This document shows positions 50,086-59,521 of a stretch of 64,000 nt of DNA, in pieces; position 1 is the stretch's first letter, and every line of letters starts with the position of its first letter. Below the pieces are notes generated by a model that was given only the letters and a program-made list of their open reading frames with translations, searched no databases and had not been told where the DNA came from. This stretch comes from Bacillota bacterium (GTDB taxonomy: Bacteria > Bacillota > UBA994): positions 62,001 to 126,000 of the forward strand of contig JAGXTJ010000023.1 of assembly GCA_018333655.1 (NCBI GenBank), given 5' to 3'. A program made the translations under genes and the position numbers.

Positions 50086-51330
50086 ATGTTACGCTCTTTA
50101 TTTGCGGCCATCTCTGGCATTCGTGGCCAGCAGGCCAAGCTCGATACTATCGGCAACAATATCGCTAATGCCAGTACCACTGGCTTTAAGGCCAGTAGGG
50201 TGAGGTTTCAAGACATGCTGAGCCAGACATTGCGTGTGGCTAGCGGGCCTACGAACGGTAGGTCAGGCACTAATCCCTCGCAGGTCGGCCTCGGTATGTC
50301 GGTGGCTGGCATAGATACCCTGCACACCCAGGGGTCACTACAGGCCACCGGTCGCCTCACCGACCTCGCCGTGCAGGGCAGCGGCTTCTTTGCCATGTCT
50401 GATGGCCAACGCACCCTCTTTACACGGGACGGCGCGTTTTCTATATCTAAAGATAACCAATTGGTCAATGCCTCTACCGGCATGACGGTCATGGGCTGGC
50501 GAGCCGATGCCGCGGGGGCAGTCAATAGCCAGGGAGCTATTTCGCCGCTCTCCATCCCCCTCGGTGCGCAGGTGCTTACCCAGGCGACAACCCGCGTCGA
50601 CTTTACCGGTAATCTGTCGAGTGAGGCACCAGCCGGCACCACGCACAGTACAACAGCTACCATCTACAATTCACTGGGAGCGCCACTCGACGTGCAGATT
50701 ACTTTTACGCGCAGTACGGGGGTCAATTCTTGGGATTTTGCCGTAGCATGGCCCGCAGGTTCGCCACACAATGCCGTGACTATCACCGGAGGTACAGGCG
50801 CGGTGGCTTTTGATACCTTTGGCCGTCTTATTCCTGCTGTTCCTGCCCTTGCCCCAGTAAGTTTCACTATTCCGTTGTCAGAGCCGATGAGCTTTAATTT
50901 AGACTTCGCCGCCTTTAGCATGGTTGCTGGCCCGAGCACCGCCCTGGTGCGCTCGCAAGATGGTTTGTTCCCCGGCGAATTAGCCACCTTTAGCATTGGC
51001 CGCGATGGCGTTATTACTGGTACTTTTACCAATGGCGCGGTACGCGACTTAGGCCAAATAGCTATTGCCCATTTTGCCTCCCCCGAGGGATTGATGAAAA
51101 CCGGTAGCAATCTCTACGAAGCTTCTTCTAGCTCCGGTGAAGCTATTATTGGTGGTGCCGGTATCGACGGGCGCGGCACAGTGGAAACAGGCACGCTCGA
51201 GATGTCAAATGTCGACCTCGCCTCAGAGTTTACCGAGATGATAACGACTAGCCGCGCCTTCCAAGCCAATTCACGCGTGGTCACGACCTCGGACGAAATG
51301 CTCCAGGAACTAATTCAGCTCAAACGATAG
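50086..51330 (+). CDS. flgE: Flagellar hook protein FlgE
   Basis: A 414-residue hook subunit. N-terminal LDTIGNNIANASTTGFKASRVRF, middle beta domain, and C-terminal LEMSNVDLASEFTEMITTSRAFQANSRVVTTSDEMLQ (by position near 375-410). It builds the universal joint. Starts 1 nt after flgD. The small flbD gene that often follows flgE in Bacillota is missing; motA follows instead. Confidence 0.95.
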   Translation: MLRSLFAAISGIRGQQAKLDTIGNNIANASTTGFKASRVRFQDMLSQTLRVASGPTNGRSGTNPSQVGLGMSVAGIDTLHTQGSLQATGRLTDLAVQGSGFFAMSDGQRTLFTRDGAFSISKDNQLVNASTGMTVMGWRADAAGAVNSQGAISPLSIPLGAQVLTQATTRVDFTGNLSSEAPAGTTHSTTATIYNSLGAPLDVQITFTRSTGVNSWDFAVAWPAGSPHNAVTITGGTGAVAFDTFGRLIPAVPALAPVSFTIPLSEPMSFNLDFAAFSMVAGPSTALVRSQDGLFPGELATFSIGRDGVITGTFTNGAVRDLGQIAIAHFASPEGLMKTGSNLYEASSSSGEAIIGGAGIDGRGTVETGTLEMSNVDLASEFTEMITTSRAFQANSRVVTTSDEMLQELIQLKR

Positions 51331-51341
51331 AGGTGTAATAA

Positions 51342-52136
51342 ATGCAGAAATCGGGCCTAATTACTAATATTGGCATTCTGGCTGGTATCGTGGCCATTGT
51401 GCTGGCCATTGTTATGGGTGGGGATGCCTCGCAGTTTATCGATATCCCCTCCGTGCTGATAACAATTGTCGGCTCCTTTTCTGCGCTCTCCATCAACTAT
51501 GGTTGGGGGGATGTCACCTCTTCCTTCACGGAGATGCGCCAGTTATTTCGCGAAAAAACGCCTGACCCTGTGGAGACGATTGAGCAGTTTACCGCTCTGG
51601 CTACTAGGGCGCGACGCGAAGGGTTGCTCGTCTTAGAGGACGAAATACCCAAGATGGACCCCTTCTTGGGCAAGGGCCTGCAGATGGTCATCGACGGCAT
51701 GGACAGCAGCGCGGTGACGAGTGTGCTTGAAATTGAGATGTCGCAAGTGGAGTCGCGCCATTCTATGGCCTCTAACTTGCTCGGCACCTGGGCGAACCTC
51801 GCGCCGGGTTTCGGCATGATTGGTACATTAATCGGGCTGATTCAAATGTTGGCCGCGCTTGATGACCCCGATGCTATCGGCCCGGCCATGGCAGTCGCCT
51901 TGATCACGACGCTTTACGGGGCCATAATGGCGAACTGGGTCTTTACGCCTTTAGCCGGTAAAGTCATGGTCAAAAGCAAGCAGGTGATGCTCTACCGCGA
52001 GATGATACTCGAGGGTCTGACTTCGCTGCAGGCTGGTGTCAACCCGCGCGTTATAGAGCAGAGGCTGCGCTCCTTTATTGCCCCCCCTAGTCGCAAGGCG
52101 GAAATGAAGGGCAAGCAGGCGGCCGCCGATGACTAG
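51342..52136 (+). CDS. motA: Flagellar stator protein MotA
   Basis: A 264-residue four-helix membrane protein with the MotA pattern: two N-terminal helices, a cytoplasmic loop (ALATRARREGLLVLED), and two later helices (APGFGMIGTLIGLIQML, GPAMAVALITTLYGAIMANWVFTPLA). With MotB it forms the ion-conducting stator. Embedded in the fla operon rather than standing alone. Overlaps motB by 8 nt. Confidence 0.95.
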   Translation: MQKSGLITNIGILAGIVAIVLAIVMGGDASQFIDIPSVLITIVGSFSALSINYGWGDVTSSFTEMRQLFREKTPDPVETIEQFTALATRARREGLLVLEDEIPKMDPFLGKGLQMVIDGMDSSAVTSVLEIEMSQVESRHSMASNLLGTWANLAPGFGMIGTLIGLIQMLAALDDPDAIGPAMAVALITTLYGAIMANWVFTPLAGKVMVKSKQVMLYREMILEGLTSLQAGVNPRVIEQRLRSFIAPPSRKAEMKGKQAAADD

Positions 52137-52839
52137 ACGAAGAAGAGGCGGGTCTACAGTGGCTGCAGCCAGCTGGCTGACGACTTACTCGGACTTGGTC
52201 ACACTGCTCCTATGTTTCTTTGTGCTTCTGTATAGTTTTTCCGCTATTGATATTCAGAAATTTCGCCGTTTTGTGATGTCTTTTCAAGGGCAAGGGGTGC
52301 TCGATGGGGGAGATGTTCCAGACACTGTTAGTCCGATACCAGAGCAGCAGGTTGGAGAAGTAGCGACCGAATCCGATGAGCCCTTTTGGGAAGATAGCGG
52401 ACGTCTTATGGTGCATGTGCAAGAGTTTCTTGATACGCATGATATCGATGCCGAGGTGCAGGTGTACCAAGAAGTGCAGGGAGTCGTGCTAGAGCTTAAA
52501 GACCACCTGCTTTTTGACTCGGGGCGCTCATCCATACGGGCGGATGGCATGGGCTTACTTAACACCTTGAGCCTGCTCTTTAATCAATTTCCGAACCAGG
52601 TTACGGTGCAGGGCCACACCGACAATGTGCCCATTAGCACAGTGGAATTCCCTACGAACTGGGAGCTTTCTACCTCGCGTGCTACACGTGTGGTGCGTTA
52701 CTTTGTCGAGGTGCGCGAGTTAAATCCGCACCGTTTCTCGGCTGCAGGATACGGCGAGTTTCAGCCGGTGGACAGTAATGAGACTAGTGAAGGCCGCAGC
52801 CGAAACCGCCGCGTTGTTTTTTTATTACGAGGATTTTAG
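52129..52839 (+). CDS. motB: Flagellar stator protein MotB
   Basis: A 236-residue protein: a basic N-terminus, one transmembrane helix with the ion-carrying Asp in TTYSDLVTLLLCFFVLLYSF, then an OmpA-like peptidoglycan-binding domain (VTVQGHTDNVPI, NWELSTSRATRVVRY, RNRRVVFLL). It anchors the stator to the wall. Whether protons or sodium flow cannot be told reliably from this sequence. Confidence 0.95.
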   Translation: MTRRRRGGSTVAAASWLTTYSDLVTLLLCFFVLLYSFSAIDIQKFRRFVMSFQGQGVLDGGDVPDTVSPIPEQQVGEVATESDEPFWEDSGRLMVHVQEFLDTHDIDAEVQVYQEVQGVVLELKDHLLFDSGRSSIRADGMGLLNTLSLLFNQFPNQVTVQGHTDNVPISTVEFPTNWELSTSRATRVVRYFVEVRELNPHRFSAAGYGEFQPVDSNETSEGRSRNRRVVFLLRGF

Positions 52840-52858
52840 ACTAGCGAGGTAGATCATT

Positions 52859-53275
52859 ATGGTAAAGAAAGTAATTATCGGCGTGGTAGTGGTCGCACTT
52901 TTGGCCGTGGCTGTGCTCTTTGGGCAGCCACTATTTTCGAGCGTGATGAACATGGTTAATCCGCCACCGCAGCTTGTGGTTGCCCCCTCGCAGGAGTTTA
53001 CCGTGAACTTGCTCGACTCAGGTATGCGGCGCTTTCTTCGTCTGCGCATGTCTTTTGAGTACTACGATAACAGCAAGTTGGTGGCTGAGCTAAATAGTAG
53101 AGATGCCCAAGTGCGTGATACTGTTTTCGCGGTCCTACGAACTAGAAGCGTTAGCGACCTTGTTACTAATGACCATATTGCCACGCTGCGGCAAGATCTA
53201 ATTACTGCTCTCAACGAGATTTTAGAACATGGCGATATAGTTAATGTTTACTTTGTGGAGTTTGCGATTCAGTAG
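52859..53275 (+). CDS. fliL: Flagellar basal body-associated protein FliL
   Basis: A 138-residue protein with one N-terminal transmembrane helix (VIIGVVVVALLAVAVLFG) and the FliL domain (EFTVNLLDSGMRRFLRLRMSFEY by position, then DLITALNEILEHGDIVNVYFVEFAIQ). It stabilises the stator. In Bacillus fliM, fliY and cheY come next; here fliO follows at once. Confidence 0.93.
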   Translation: MVKKVIIGVVVVALLAVAVLFGQPLFSSVMNMVNPPPQLVVAPSQEFTVNLLDSGMRRFLRLRMSFEYYDNSKLVAELNSRDAQVRDTVFAVLRTRSVSDLVTNDHIATLRQDLITALNEILEHGDIVNVYFVEFAIQ

Positions 53276-53286
53276 GGGGTTTGGTC

Positions 53287-53646
53287 TTGCCGGCTAGTGA
53301 TTTTTTTGGCGTACTTGTGAACACGATTTCTTCTCTCGCGCTGGTCCTTGGTCTTTTATTTTTGCTGCGCTACTACTTGCTGCGCGGGGTGGGGGGCAGT
53401 GCGCCGAGGAGGGCAGCGCAGCTTAGAGTGCGTGAACAATTAATGCTTGGCCCACGGGCCCGCGTAGTGCTTATAGACGTCGCCGAACGCACTTACCTCG
53501 TAGGGATGAGCGAGCAGGCGGTGACCATGGTCGAGCTTAAGGATTTGGCTGCTCCCTCAGGCGAAGCATTGCCACCAACATCTTCTACTTTTACCACCCA
53601 TCTACAAGATGTTCTGACCATGCTACGACAGGGGGGCAAGCGCTAG
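53287..53646 (+). CDS. fliO: Flagellar biosynthetic protein FliO
   Basis: About 119 residues with one N-terminal membrane helix (TISSLALVLGLLFLLRYYLL) and a small domain (LGPRARVVLIDVAERTYLVGMSEQAVTMVEL) typical of FliO. It helps assemble the FliP export-gate ring. TTG 53287 fits the AGGGGGT site better than TTG 53281. Its stop shares 1 nt with the fliP start. Confidence 0.85.
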   Translation: MPASDFFGVLVNTISSLALVLGLLFLLRYYLLRGVGGSAPRRAAQLRVREQLMLGPRARVVLIDVAERTYLVGMSEQAVTMVELKDLAAPSGEALPPTSSTFTTHLQDVLTMLRQGGKR

Positions 53647-54323
53647 TGTTGCCGATTCCTCTTTTTGATTTGACGGTGCGCACTCCCGGTTCGCCTGCCG
53701 AGGTGGTGGAGAGCGTGCGCCTACTCGTACTACTTACCGTACTAAGCCTGGTGCCGGCCATTATGATGATGGTGACTTCATTTACGCGCACGGTGATTGT
53801 GCTCTCGCTCGTGCGAACCGCCGTAGCGGCGCAAAATGTACCCCCCAACCAAGTGATTATTGGTCTCGCGCTTTTCATTACTTTTTTTACCATGACACCG
53901 ACCATTACCGCCCTGAACGACAGTGCTCTGACACCGTTTCTAAACGGCGAGATCAACCAAGAAGTGGCGCTAGAAAGGGGAGCGGTGCCCCTGCGCGAAT
54001 TTATGCTGCAGCACACGCGGGAGGCCGACCTAGCTCTTTTTCTCATGGCGACGGATAGCCCGGCCCCGCAGACACCGCAAGATGTTTCGCTTAATGTGCT
54101 TATACCCGCCTTTATGATTAGCGAGCTTAAGACGGCTTTTCAGATGGGGGTCATTCTCTTTATCCCCTTTATGGTCATCGACATGGTGGTGGCCAGCACC
54201 CTTCTCTCCATGGGCATGTTTATGCTACCCCCCGTCACCATCTCCCTGCCCTTTAAACTACTGTTGTTTGTTATGGCTGATGGTTGGCACTTAGTTGTTA
54301 AATCTCTGATCGAAAGTTTTTAA
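53646..54323 (+). CDS. fliP: Flagellar export gate protein FliP
   Basis: A 225-residue membrane protein with the FliP signatures MMMVTSFTRTVIVLSLVR, PPNQVIIGLALFITFFTM, LIPAFMISELKTAFQMGV and LPFKLLLFVMADGWHL. It forms the core pore of the flagellar type III export gate with FliQ and FliR. GTG start at 53646. Confidence 0.96.
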   Translation: MLPIPLFDLTVRTPGSPAEVVESVRLLVLLTVLSLVPAIMMMVTSFTRTVIVLSLVRTAVAAQNVPPNQVIIGLALFITFFTMTPTITALNDSALTPFLNGEINQEVALERGAVPLREFMLQHTREADLALFLMATDSPAPQTPQDVSLNVLIPAFMISELKTAFQMGVILFIPFMVIDMVVASTLLSMGMFMLPPVTISLPFKLLLFVMADGWHLVVKSLIESF

Positions 54324-54353
54324 CGATACTACATGAGAAGTGGGGGTTTGTAA

Positions 54354-54623
54354 GTGACAGAGGGTACGGCGTTACACCTAGCGCGCGAAGCCATTGCGCT
54401 CACCATGCTTTTGTCGGGCCCGCTTCTTATTGCTAGCCTCATTGTTGGCTTGCTCATCTCTATCTTTCAAGCGGCGACGCAGATTCAAGAGCAGACGCTC
54501 ACCTTTGTGCCCAAGCTCGTGGCAATAATGTTTACCTTGCTTGTGCTCGGCAGCTGGATGCTTAACACCATGATTTCTTACACAGTCGAGCTGCTATCCA
54601 CCTTGGGGCAGATGGCGCGATGA
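54354..54623 (+). CDS. fliQ: Flagellar export gate protein FliQ
   Basis: An 89-residue protein with two transmembrane helices and the family segment LIVGLLISIFQAATQIQEQTLTFVPK (by position 30-55). Part of the export gate. GTG 54354 follows GTGGGGGTTTG; a 30-nt gap after fliP. Overlaps fliR by 4 nt. Confidence 0.95.
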   Translation: MTEGTALHLAREAIALTMLLSGPLLIASLIVGLLISIFQAATQIQEQTLTFVPKLVAIMFTLLVLGSWMLNTMISYTVELLSTLGQMAR

Positions 54624-55381
54624 CTGTTATGGCACCATGGCTGACCTTTCTCTTGATTTTGGGGCGCATTATGTCTATGCTCGTCACGGCACCGCTCTTT
54701 GGCCGCCGCGACATACCGCTCATGCCTAAGCTTGGGCTGGGCATGTACATGAGCCTGTTGACCATGACCACGGTAGAGACGTCCTTTAGTGGCAGTAACG
54801 CCGCCTTTATACAAGCCTTCTTGGCTGAAGTCGTGGGCGGCTTGGTGGTTGGCTTGCTGGCGTCGTGGCTGCTGTCTAGCTTTGCCATGGGGGGGCAGCT
54901 GATGGACCAGCAGGCTGGTTTCGGCACCGCCTCGGTGCTTGACCCCGGGACGGCAACGACGGTCACCCTCATCGGCAACTTGCTGCTCTATGTGGGCCTT
55001 TTGCTTTTTTTGGAGCTCAATGGTCACCATCTGCTCATTATGGGACTAATGCGTAGCTTTGCGGTCGTGCCTGCCGGTAACCTAGGCTTGCCGCTCTCCC
55101 TCACTGAATGGGCGGTACGCACTCTGACCATTTCTACGGTTCTGTTTTTACGCTTGGCCATGCCTCTACTCGCGGTCATTGTCATCACCGACATTGCTCT
55201 GGGTATGATTGGGCGAGCCGTGCCGCAACTTAACGTCTTGATGCTCGGCCTGCCCCTTAAGGCGGGTGTCGCCCTGCTTTTGCTCGGGGTATTATCGCCC
55301 TTATTTCTGGCTATTGGCCACGAGGTGGTTATGCAGGTCGAGAATAGCATGGGCTTGCTGCTCGGAGGTATGGTTAGATGA
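54620..55381 (+). CDS. fliR: Flagellar export gate protein FliR
   Basis: A 253-residue polytopic membrane protein with FliR blocks: LILGRIMSMLVTAPLFGRRDIP, VVGGLVVGLLASWLLSSFAMGGQLMDQQAGFG and FLELNGHHLLIMGLMRSF (by position). Single-copy component of the export gate. Overlaps flhB by 4 nt. Confidence 0.95.
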   Translation: MTVMAPWLTFLLILGRIMSMLVTAPLFGRRDIPLMPKLGLGMYMSLLTMTTVETSFSGSNAAFIQAFLAEVVGGLVVGLLASWLLSSFAMGGQLMDQQAGFGTASVLDPGTATTVTLIGNLLLYVGLLLFLELNGHHLLIMGLMRSFAVVPAGNLGLPLSLTEWAVRTLTISTVLFLRLAMPLLAVIVITDIALGMIGRAVPQLNVLMLGLPLKAGVALLLLGVLSPLFLAIGHEVVMQVENSMGLLLGGMVR

Positions 55382-56445
55382 GCCCAGAGCAAGGCAATGA
55401 GGAACGCACCGAACAAGCGACGCCTAAGCGCCTGAGCGAGGCGCGAGACAAGGGGCAAGTGGCCAAGAGCACGGATCTCATCGGGGCCATGGGTTTCTTT
55501 GGTGTTTTTCTGGCCTTTGCCGCGACGGCAGGGGGCTTTGTCAGCCAGACGCTCGCCTACCTTATGCGCTCGCTTTCTACCTTTGGCGATCCTGCCCTGC
55601 TACAAGGCGGCTACGGCCAGTTATTTGGCGGGGCACTGACCATGTATGCCAGCCTCGTTTGGCCGGTGCTCTTGGCTGCCCTCGTCATTGGTGTGGCGGC
55701 AAACCTTATGCAAGTTGGTTTTATCTGGAGCATGGACCCCATCAAGCCCGAACTGAGCCGTCTTGATCCCCTTGCTGGGCTCGGACGCATGTTTTCCATG
55801 CGAGCTCTGTTTGACCTGATTAAGGCCCTCGTAAAATTACTACTAGTGGGTTGGGCTGCCTACTCGGGGGTGCAAGGGGAGCTAGACAGTTTGCTACAGG
55901 TGGGCTTTGCCGAAGGAACAGCCGCCATTGTGCTGGTCGGGCGCGTGCTTTGGACCTTGGCCCTACGCGTGGGCTTGGTATATGTCCTTATCGGCACGGT
56001 TGATTTTCTTTACCAAAGGTATGAGCACAGCAAGAACTTGCGCATGAGCAGGCATGAAGTAAAAGAGGAACACAAGCAAATGGAGGGCGACCCGCAGGTT
56101 AGAGCCAAGCAAAAGGAACGGCAACGCCTGCTGGCCACGCGCCGTATGTTTAGCGATATCCCCAAGGCGACGGTGGTCATCACTAACCCCACGCATTATG
56201 CTGTGGCCTTAAAGTACGAAGAGGCTAGTGGGGGTGCTCCGGTCGTCGTGGCTAAGGGCAGCGACTACCTGGCGCAGCGCATTATTGCCGCGGCCAAGGC
56301 AGCCAAGGTGCCCATTATGCCGCAGCCGGAAGTAGCTCGCGCCCTGTATGCCAAAGTTGATTTGGGCCGCGAGATTCCCATCGAATTGTATCGTTTAGTG
56401 GCCGAAGTCTTGGCCGCCGTATTTTCCCGCAAAGGAGGACTGTGA
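55378..56445 (+). CDS. flhB: Flagellar export switch protein FlhB
   Basis: A 355-residue protein with four transmembrane helices and a cytoplasmic C-terminal domain holding the autocleavage motif NPTH (VVITNPTHYAVALKYE). Cleavage switches substrate choice from hook to filament together with FliK. N-terminal ERTEQATPKRLSEARDKGQ is diagnostic. Overlaps flhA. Confidence 0.96.
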   Translation: MSPEQGNEERTEQATPKRLSEARDKGQVAKSTDLIGAMGFFGVFLAFAATAGGFVSQTLAYLMRSLSTFGDPALLQGGYGQLFGGALTMYASLVWPVLLAALVIGVAANLMQVGFIWSMDPIKPELSRLDPLAGLGRMFSMRALFDLIKALVKLLLVGWAAYSGVQGELDSLLQVGFAEGTAAIVLVGRVLWTLALRVGLVYVLIGTVDFLYQRYEHSKNLRMSRHEVKEEHKQMEGDPQVRAKQKERQRLLATRRMFSDIPKATVVITNPTHYAVALKYEEASGGAPVVVAKGSDYLAQRIIAAAKAAKVPIMPQPEVARALYAKVDLGREIPIELYRLVAEVLAAVFSRKGGL

Positions 56446-58487
56446 TGTTAAAGACGCTACTCGGCCAGAGTGACATGATAGTTGCCTCCCTAGTCATTGG
56501 CATTATTATTATAATTATTGTGCCCCTGGCCCCATGGGCCTTAGATTTGCTGCTCATTGTTAATATTGCCATTAGCCTAATCGTCTTTCTGACCACCTTC
56601 TTTACCACTAATATCCTACAGCTCAGCGTTTTTCCGACCCTGCTCTTGGTGACGACACTTTTGCGCTTGGCGCTCAACATTTCGTCTACGCGCCTTATCC
56701 TCTCGGCGGGGGAGGCCGGGGCGGTTATTACAGCCTTCGGCTCCTTTGTTATCGGTGGCAACTACGTGGTCGGTCTGGTCATCTTCATTATTATTACAGT
56801 TATTCAGTTTGTCGTTATCACCAATGGCGCGGGGCGCGTGGCGGAAGTAGCGGCGCGTTTTACTCTTGATGCCATGCCCGGCAAGCAAATGGCGGTGGAT
56901 GCCGACTTAAACGCGGGGTTAATCAATGATGTGCAGGCGAGAACGCGTCGACGTGAATTGCAGCGAGAGTCGGATTTTTATGGGGCCATGGACGGTGCCA
57001 GCAAATTTGTTAAAGGCGACGCCATTGCCGGTATTGTCATCACTTTGATTAATATTTTTGGCGGGCTAGTTATCGGCATGCTGCAACTTGGTATGTCCAT
57101 CCAAGAGGCCGCCGTAGTGTATGTCATGCTGACGGTGGGCGATGGCTTGGTCAGCCAATTGCCGGCTCTCTTAATCTCCTCTGCCACCGGTGTTTTGGTG
57201 ACTCGCGCCAATACCGACCATAGTTTTGGCACAGAATTGACCGCCCAACTGTTTTCTATGCCTAAAGTTCTCGGCATGGTGGCTGTGCTCTTGGCAGGTA
57301 TCGGCCTAGTGCCGGCTCTTCCTGCCACCCCCTTCCTGGCAGTTTCAGGCGCGATTGGGTATGCCGCCTATGTGTTGACGCAAGAGGCACAGGAAAAGGT
57401 CAGGACGGCAGCGAAAGCGACCCAGCAAGCGCCGCCAAGACCTAGTGAGCCAGAAAATGTGCTCAATCTAATCTCGACAGAACAACTAGAAGCCGAAATT
57501 GGCTTTGGCTTAGTGCGCCTAACCGACGGCAGCAAGGGCGGCGACATGCTCGAGAGATTGGCTGCTCTGCGCCGCCGGGTGATGGCCGAGCAGGGGATCT
57601 TTATTCGGCCGATTCGCATCCGCGATAATCTGCAGCTTAAGCCCAATCAGTATGTCTTCAAAGTGCGTGGCAATCAAGTGGCGGAGGGGGAGCTAATGCC
57701 GAACCACTACCTGGCCATGGACTATGGGGGAGGGAAGGTAGACCTGCCGGGCACGGATACCCTAGAGCCGACCTTTGGCCTGCCCGCGCGCTGGATTGCC
57801 CAGTCAGAACGAGAGCGCGCCGAGCTCATGGGACTTACAACTGTTGATGCCACGACCGTGCTTATTACGCACTTGAGCGAGGTGGTGCGACGCTACGCAC
57901 ACGAGCTCTTGGGCCGCCAAGAGGTCAAGGAGCTGGTTGAAAAAGTAAAGGAACAGAACCCGGCCGTAATTGAAGAGCTAACCGCGGAACATGTCACGGT
58001 GGGCGAGCTGCAGAAGGTACTACAGGGGCTCTTGCAAGAAGGGGTACCGATTCGCGACCTGGTCACTATTTTAGAGGCCGTAGCGGACAATGTACGAGTG
58101 TCTCGCGATAGTGATGTACTACTTGAGAAAACACGCCAATCTTTAAGCAGAACAATTAGCCAAAATATAGCGACACAAGGTACAATATATGCAGTGACTT
58201 TGCACCCGCGCACCGAGCAGGGGATGCTAGAGTCCGTCGGAGCGAGCGGCAATGGGCACATACTGCTTGAGCCCGGCAAGCTCAGCACTTTTTTTGATCG
58301 CCTAGCCAAGCAGGGTGAAAAGCTGCAGGCACAGGGCAGGCAGCCCGTGGTGCTTTGTCCCTCGCGTTTGCGTCTACCACTCCGCAGGCTTACGGCACGA
58401 CACTTTCCGCATTTTATTTTTATATCTCCCGGTGAAGTCTCCAGCGGCATGAGTATAGAAACTATAGGCGTGGTAGGTGTGGAATGA
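56445..58487 (+). CDS. flhA: Flagellar export protein FlhA
   Basis: A 680-residue protein: eight predicted membrane helices in the first half (FPTLLLVTTLLRLALNISSTRLIL, DAMPGKQMAVDADLNAGLI, by position) and a large cytoplasmic domain in the second half that receives chaperone-substrate complexes. ATG 56445 has the better spacing from AAAGGAGG than GTG 56442. Overlaps flhF by 4 nt. Confidence 0.97.
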   Translation: MLKTLLGQSDMIVASLVIGIIIIIIVPLAPWALDLLLIVNIAISLIVFLTTFFTTNILQLSVFPTLLLVTTLLRLALNISSTRLILSAGEAGAVITAFGSFVIGGNYVVGLVIFIIITVIQFVVITNGAGRVAEVAARFTLDAMPGKQMAVDADLNAGLINDVQARTRRRELQRESDFYGAMDGASKFVKGDAIAGIVITLINIFGGLVIGMLQLGMSIQEAAVVYVMLTVGDGLVSQLPALLISSATGVLVTRANTDHSFGTELTAQLFSMPKVLGMVAVLLAGIGLVPALPATPFLAVSGAIGYAAYVLTQEAQEKVRTAAKATQQAPPRPSEPENVLNLISTEQLEAEIGFGLVRLTDGSKGGDMLERLAALRRRVMAEQGIFIRPIRIRDNLQLKPNQYVFKVRGNQVAEGELMPNHYLAMDYGGGKVDLPGTDTLEPTFGLPARWIAQSERERAELMGLTTVDATTVLITHLSEVVRRYAHELLGRQEVKELVEKVKEQNPAVIEELTAEHVTVGELQKVLQGLLQEGVPIRDLVTILEAVADNVRVSRDSDVLLEKTRQSLSRTISQNIATQGTIYAVTLHPRTEQGMLESVGASGNGHILLEPGKLSTFFDRLAKQGEKLQAQGRQPVVLCPSRLRLPLRRLTARHFPHFIFISPGEVSSGMSIETIGVVGVE

Positions 58488-59521
58488 AAATAAAAAAAGT
58501 CGTAGCTAAAGATATGCAAGTCGCTCTGCACCTACTGCGTAAAGAGCTTGGCCCTGAGGCGGTAATAGTTAGCTCGCGTACCATACGTGAGCCGGGGTTT
58601 TGGGGTTTGTTCAAACCCCCGCGCGTTGAGGTCACGGCGGCCGTGGAGCGCATGCCAGAAAAAGAGCCGCATGAGGATTCTTTGCGCGCGGAATTACATG
58701 AAATTAGGGCCTTGATACATCAGATTGGCGTGACAGAGCATAAGACCTCGGCGAAGGGCGGCTTAACCCCGAAGTGGGCGGAGCGTTTTAGGGCGGCAGA
58801 TCTTAGCCCCGAAATCGTTTCTTTACTAAGCGAACAATTAGGGAACGGAGCCGGAGGCAGGGCGGAAGAGGAGAGTCGCGTCTTAGAGCGTCTAGCTAAG
58901 TACTTCACCCTGCCGGCGCCTCGCGGCAAGGGTAAGCGTATTTCTGTATTTGTCGGCCCTACGGGCGTGGGCAAGACTACAACCATCGCTAAATTGGCGG
59001 CCCGTCGTGCGCTACAAGAGAAAAAGAGAGTTTCTCTAATTACTATCGATACTTTTCGTATCGGGGCGGTGGAGCAGCTTAAGATTTACGGCGATATTAT
59101 CGGCGTACCGGTGGAAGTAGTTACGTCCCCAAGCGAATTTCGCGAAGTGCTAAAGCTACAGAAGAACAAAGACGACATCTTTGTCGATACCACCGGGCGC
59201 TCTGCTAAGAAACCCTTGCAGGTGGGTGAGCTTAAGGCCTACTTCGACGATATACCTGACCTAGACAAGTACTTGGTCGTGAGCGCGACAACGAAGAGTC
59301 GTGACTTACTTAGCATCTATCGCGCCTTTTGCGACCTTAATCTTTACGCGGCCATTGTCACAAAATGTGATGAAACGGAGAACCTCGGTGGCATTGTTGA
59401 CCTATGCTATCGAACTGCTTTACCTGTGGCCTATGCTACCAATGGGCAGAATGTGCCGGAGGATATCCGCGTAGTCGACCCCATGGAAATGGCGAGAATG
59501 GTCTTGGGGGTGCAGGGTTGA
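58484..59521 (+). CDS. flhF: Flagellar SRP-type GTPase FlhF
   Basis: A 345-residue protein: N-terminal B domain (VVAKDMQVALHLLRKELGPEAVIVSSRTI, by position), then N and G domains with GPTGVGKTTTIAKLAA, IDTFRIGAVEQLK, VDTTGRSAKK and TKCDET. It is the third SRP GTPase and fixes the site of flagellar assembly. Shares 1 nt with flhG, its regulator. Confidence 0.96.
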   Translation: MKIKKVVAKDMQVALHLLRKELGPEAVIVSSRTIREPGFWGLFKPPRVEVTAAVERMPEKEPHEDSLRAELHEIRALIHQIGVTEHKTSAKGGLTPKWAERFRAADLSPEIVSLLSEQLGNGAGGRAEEESRVLERLAKYFTLPAPRGKGKRISVFVGPTGVGKTTTIAKLAARRALQEKKRVSLITIDTFRIGAVEQLKIYGDIIGVPVEVVTSPSEFREVLKLQKNKDDIFVDTTGRSAKKPLQVGELKAYFDDIPDLDKYLVVSATTKSRDLLSIYRAFCDLNLYAAIVTKCDETENLGGIVDLCYRTALPVAYATNGQNVPEDIRVVDPMEMARMVLGVQG

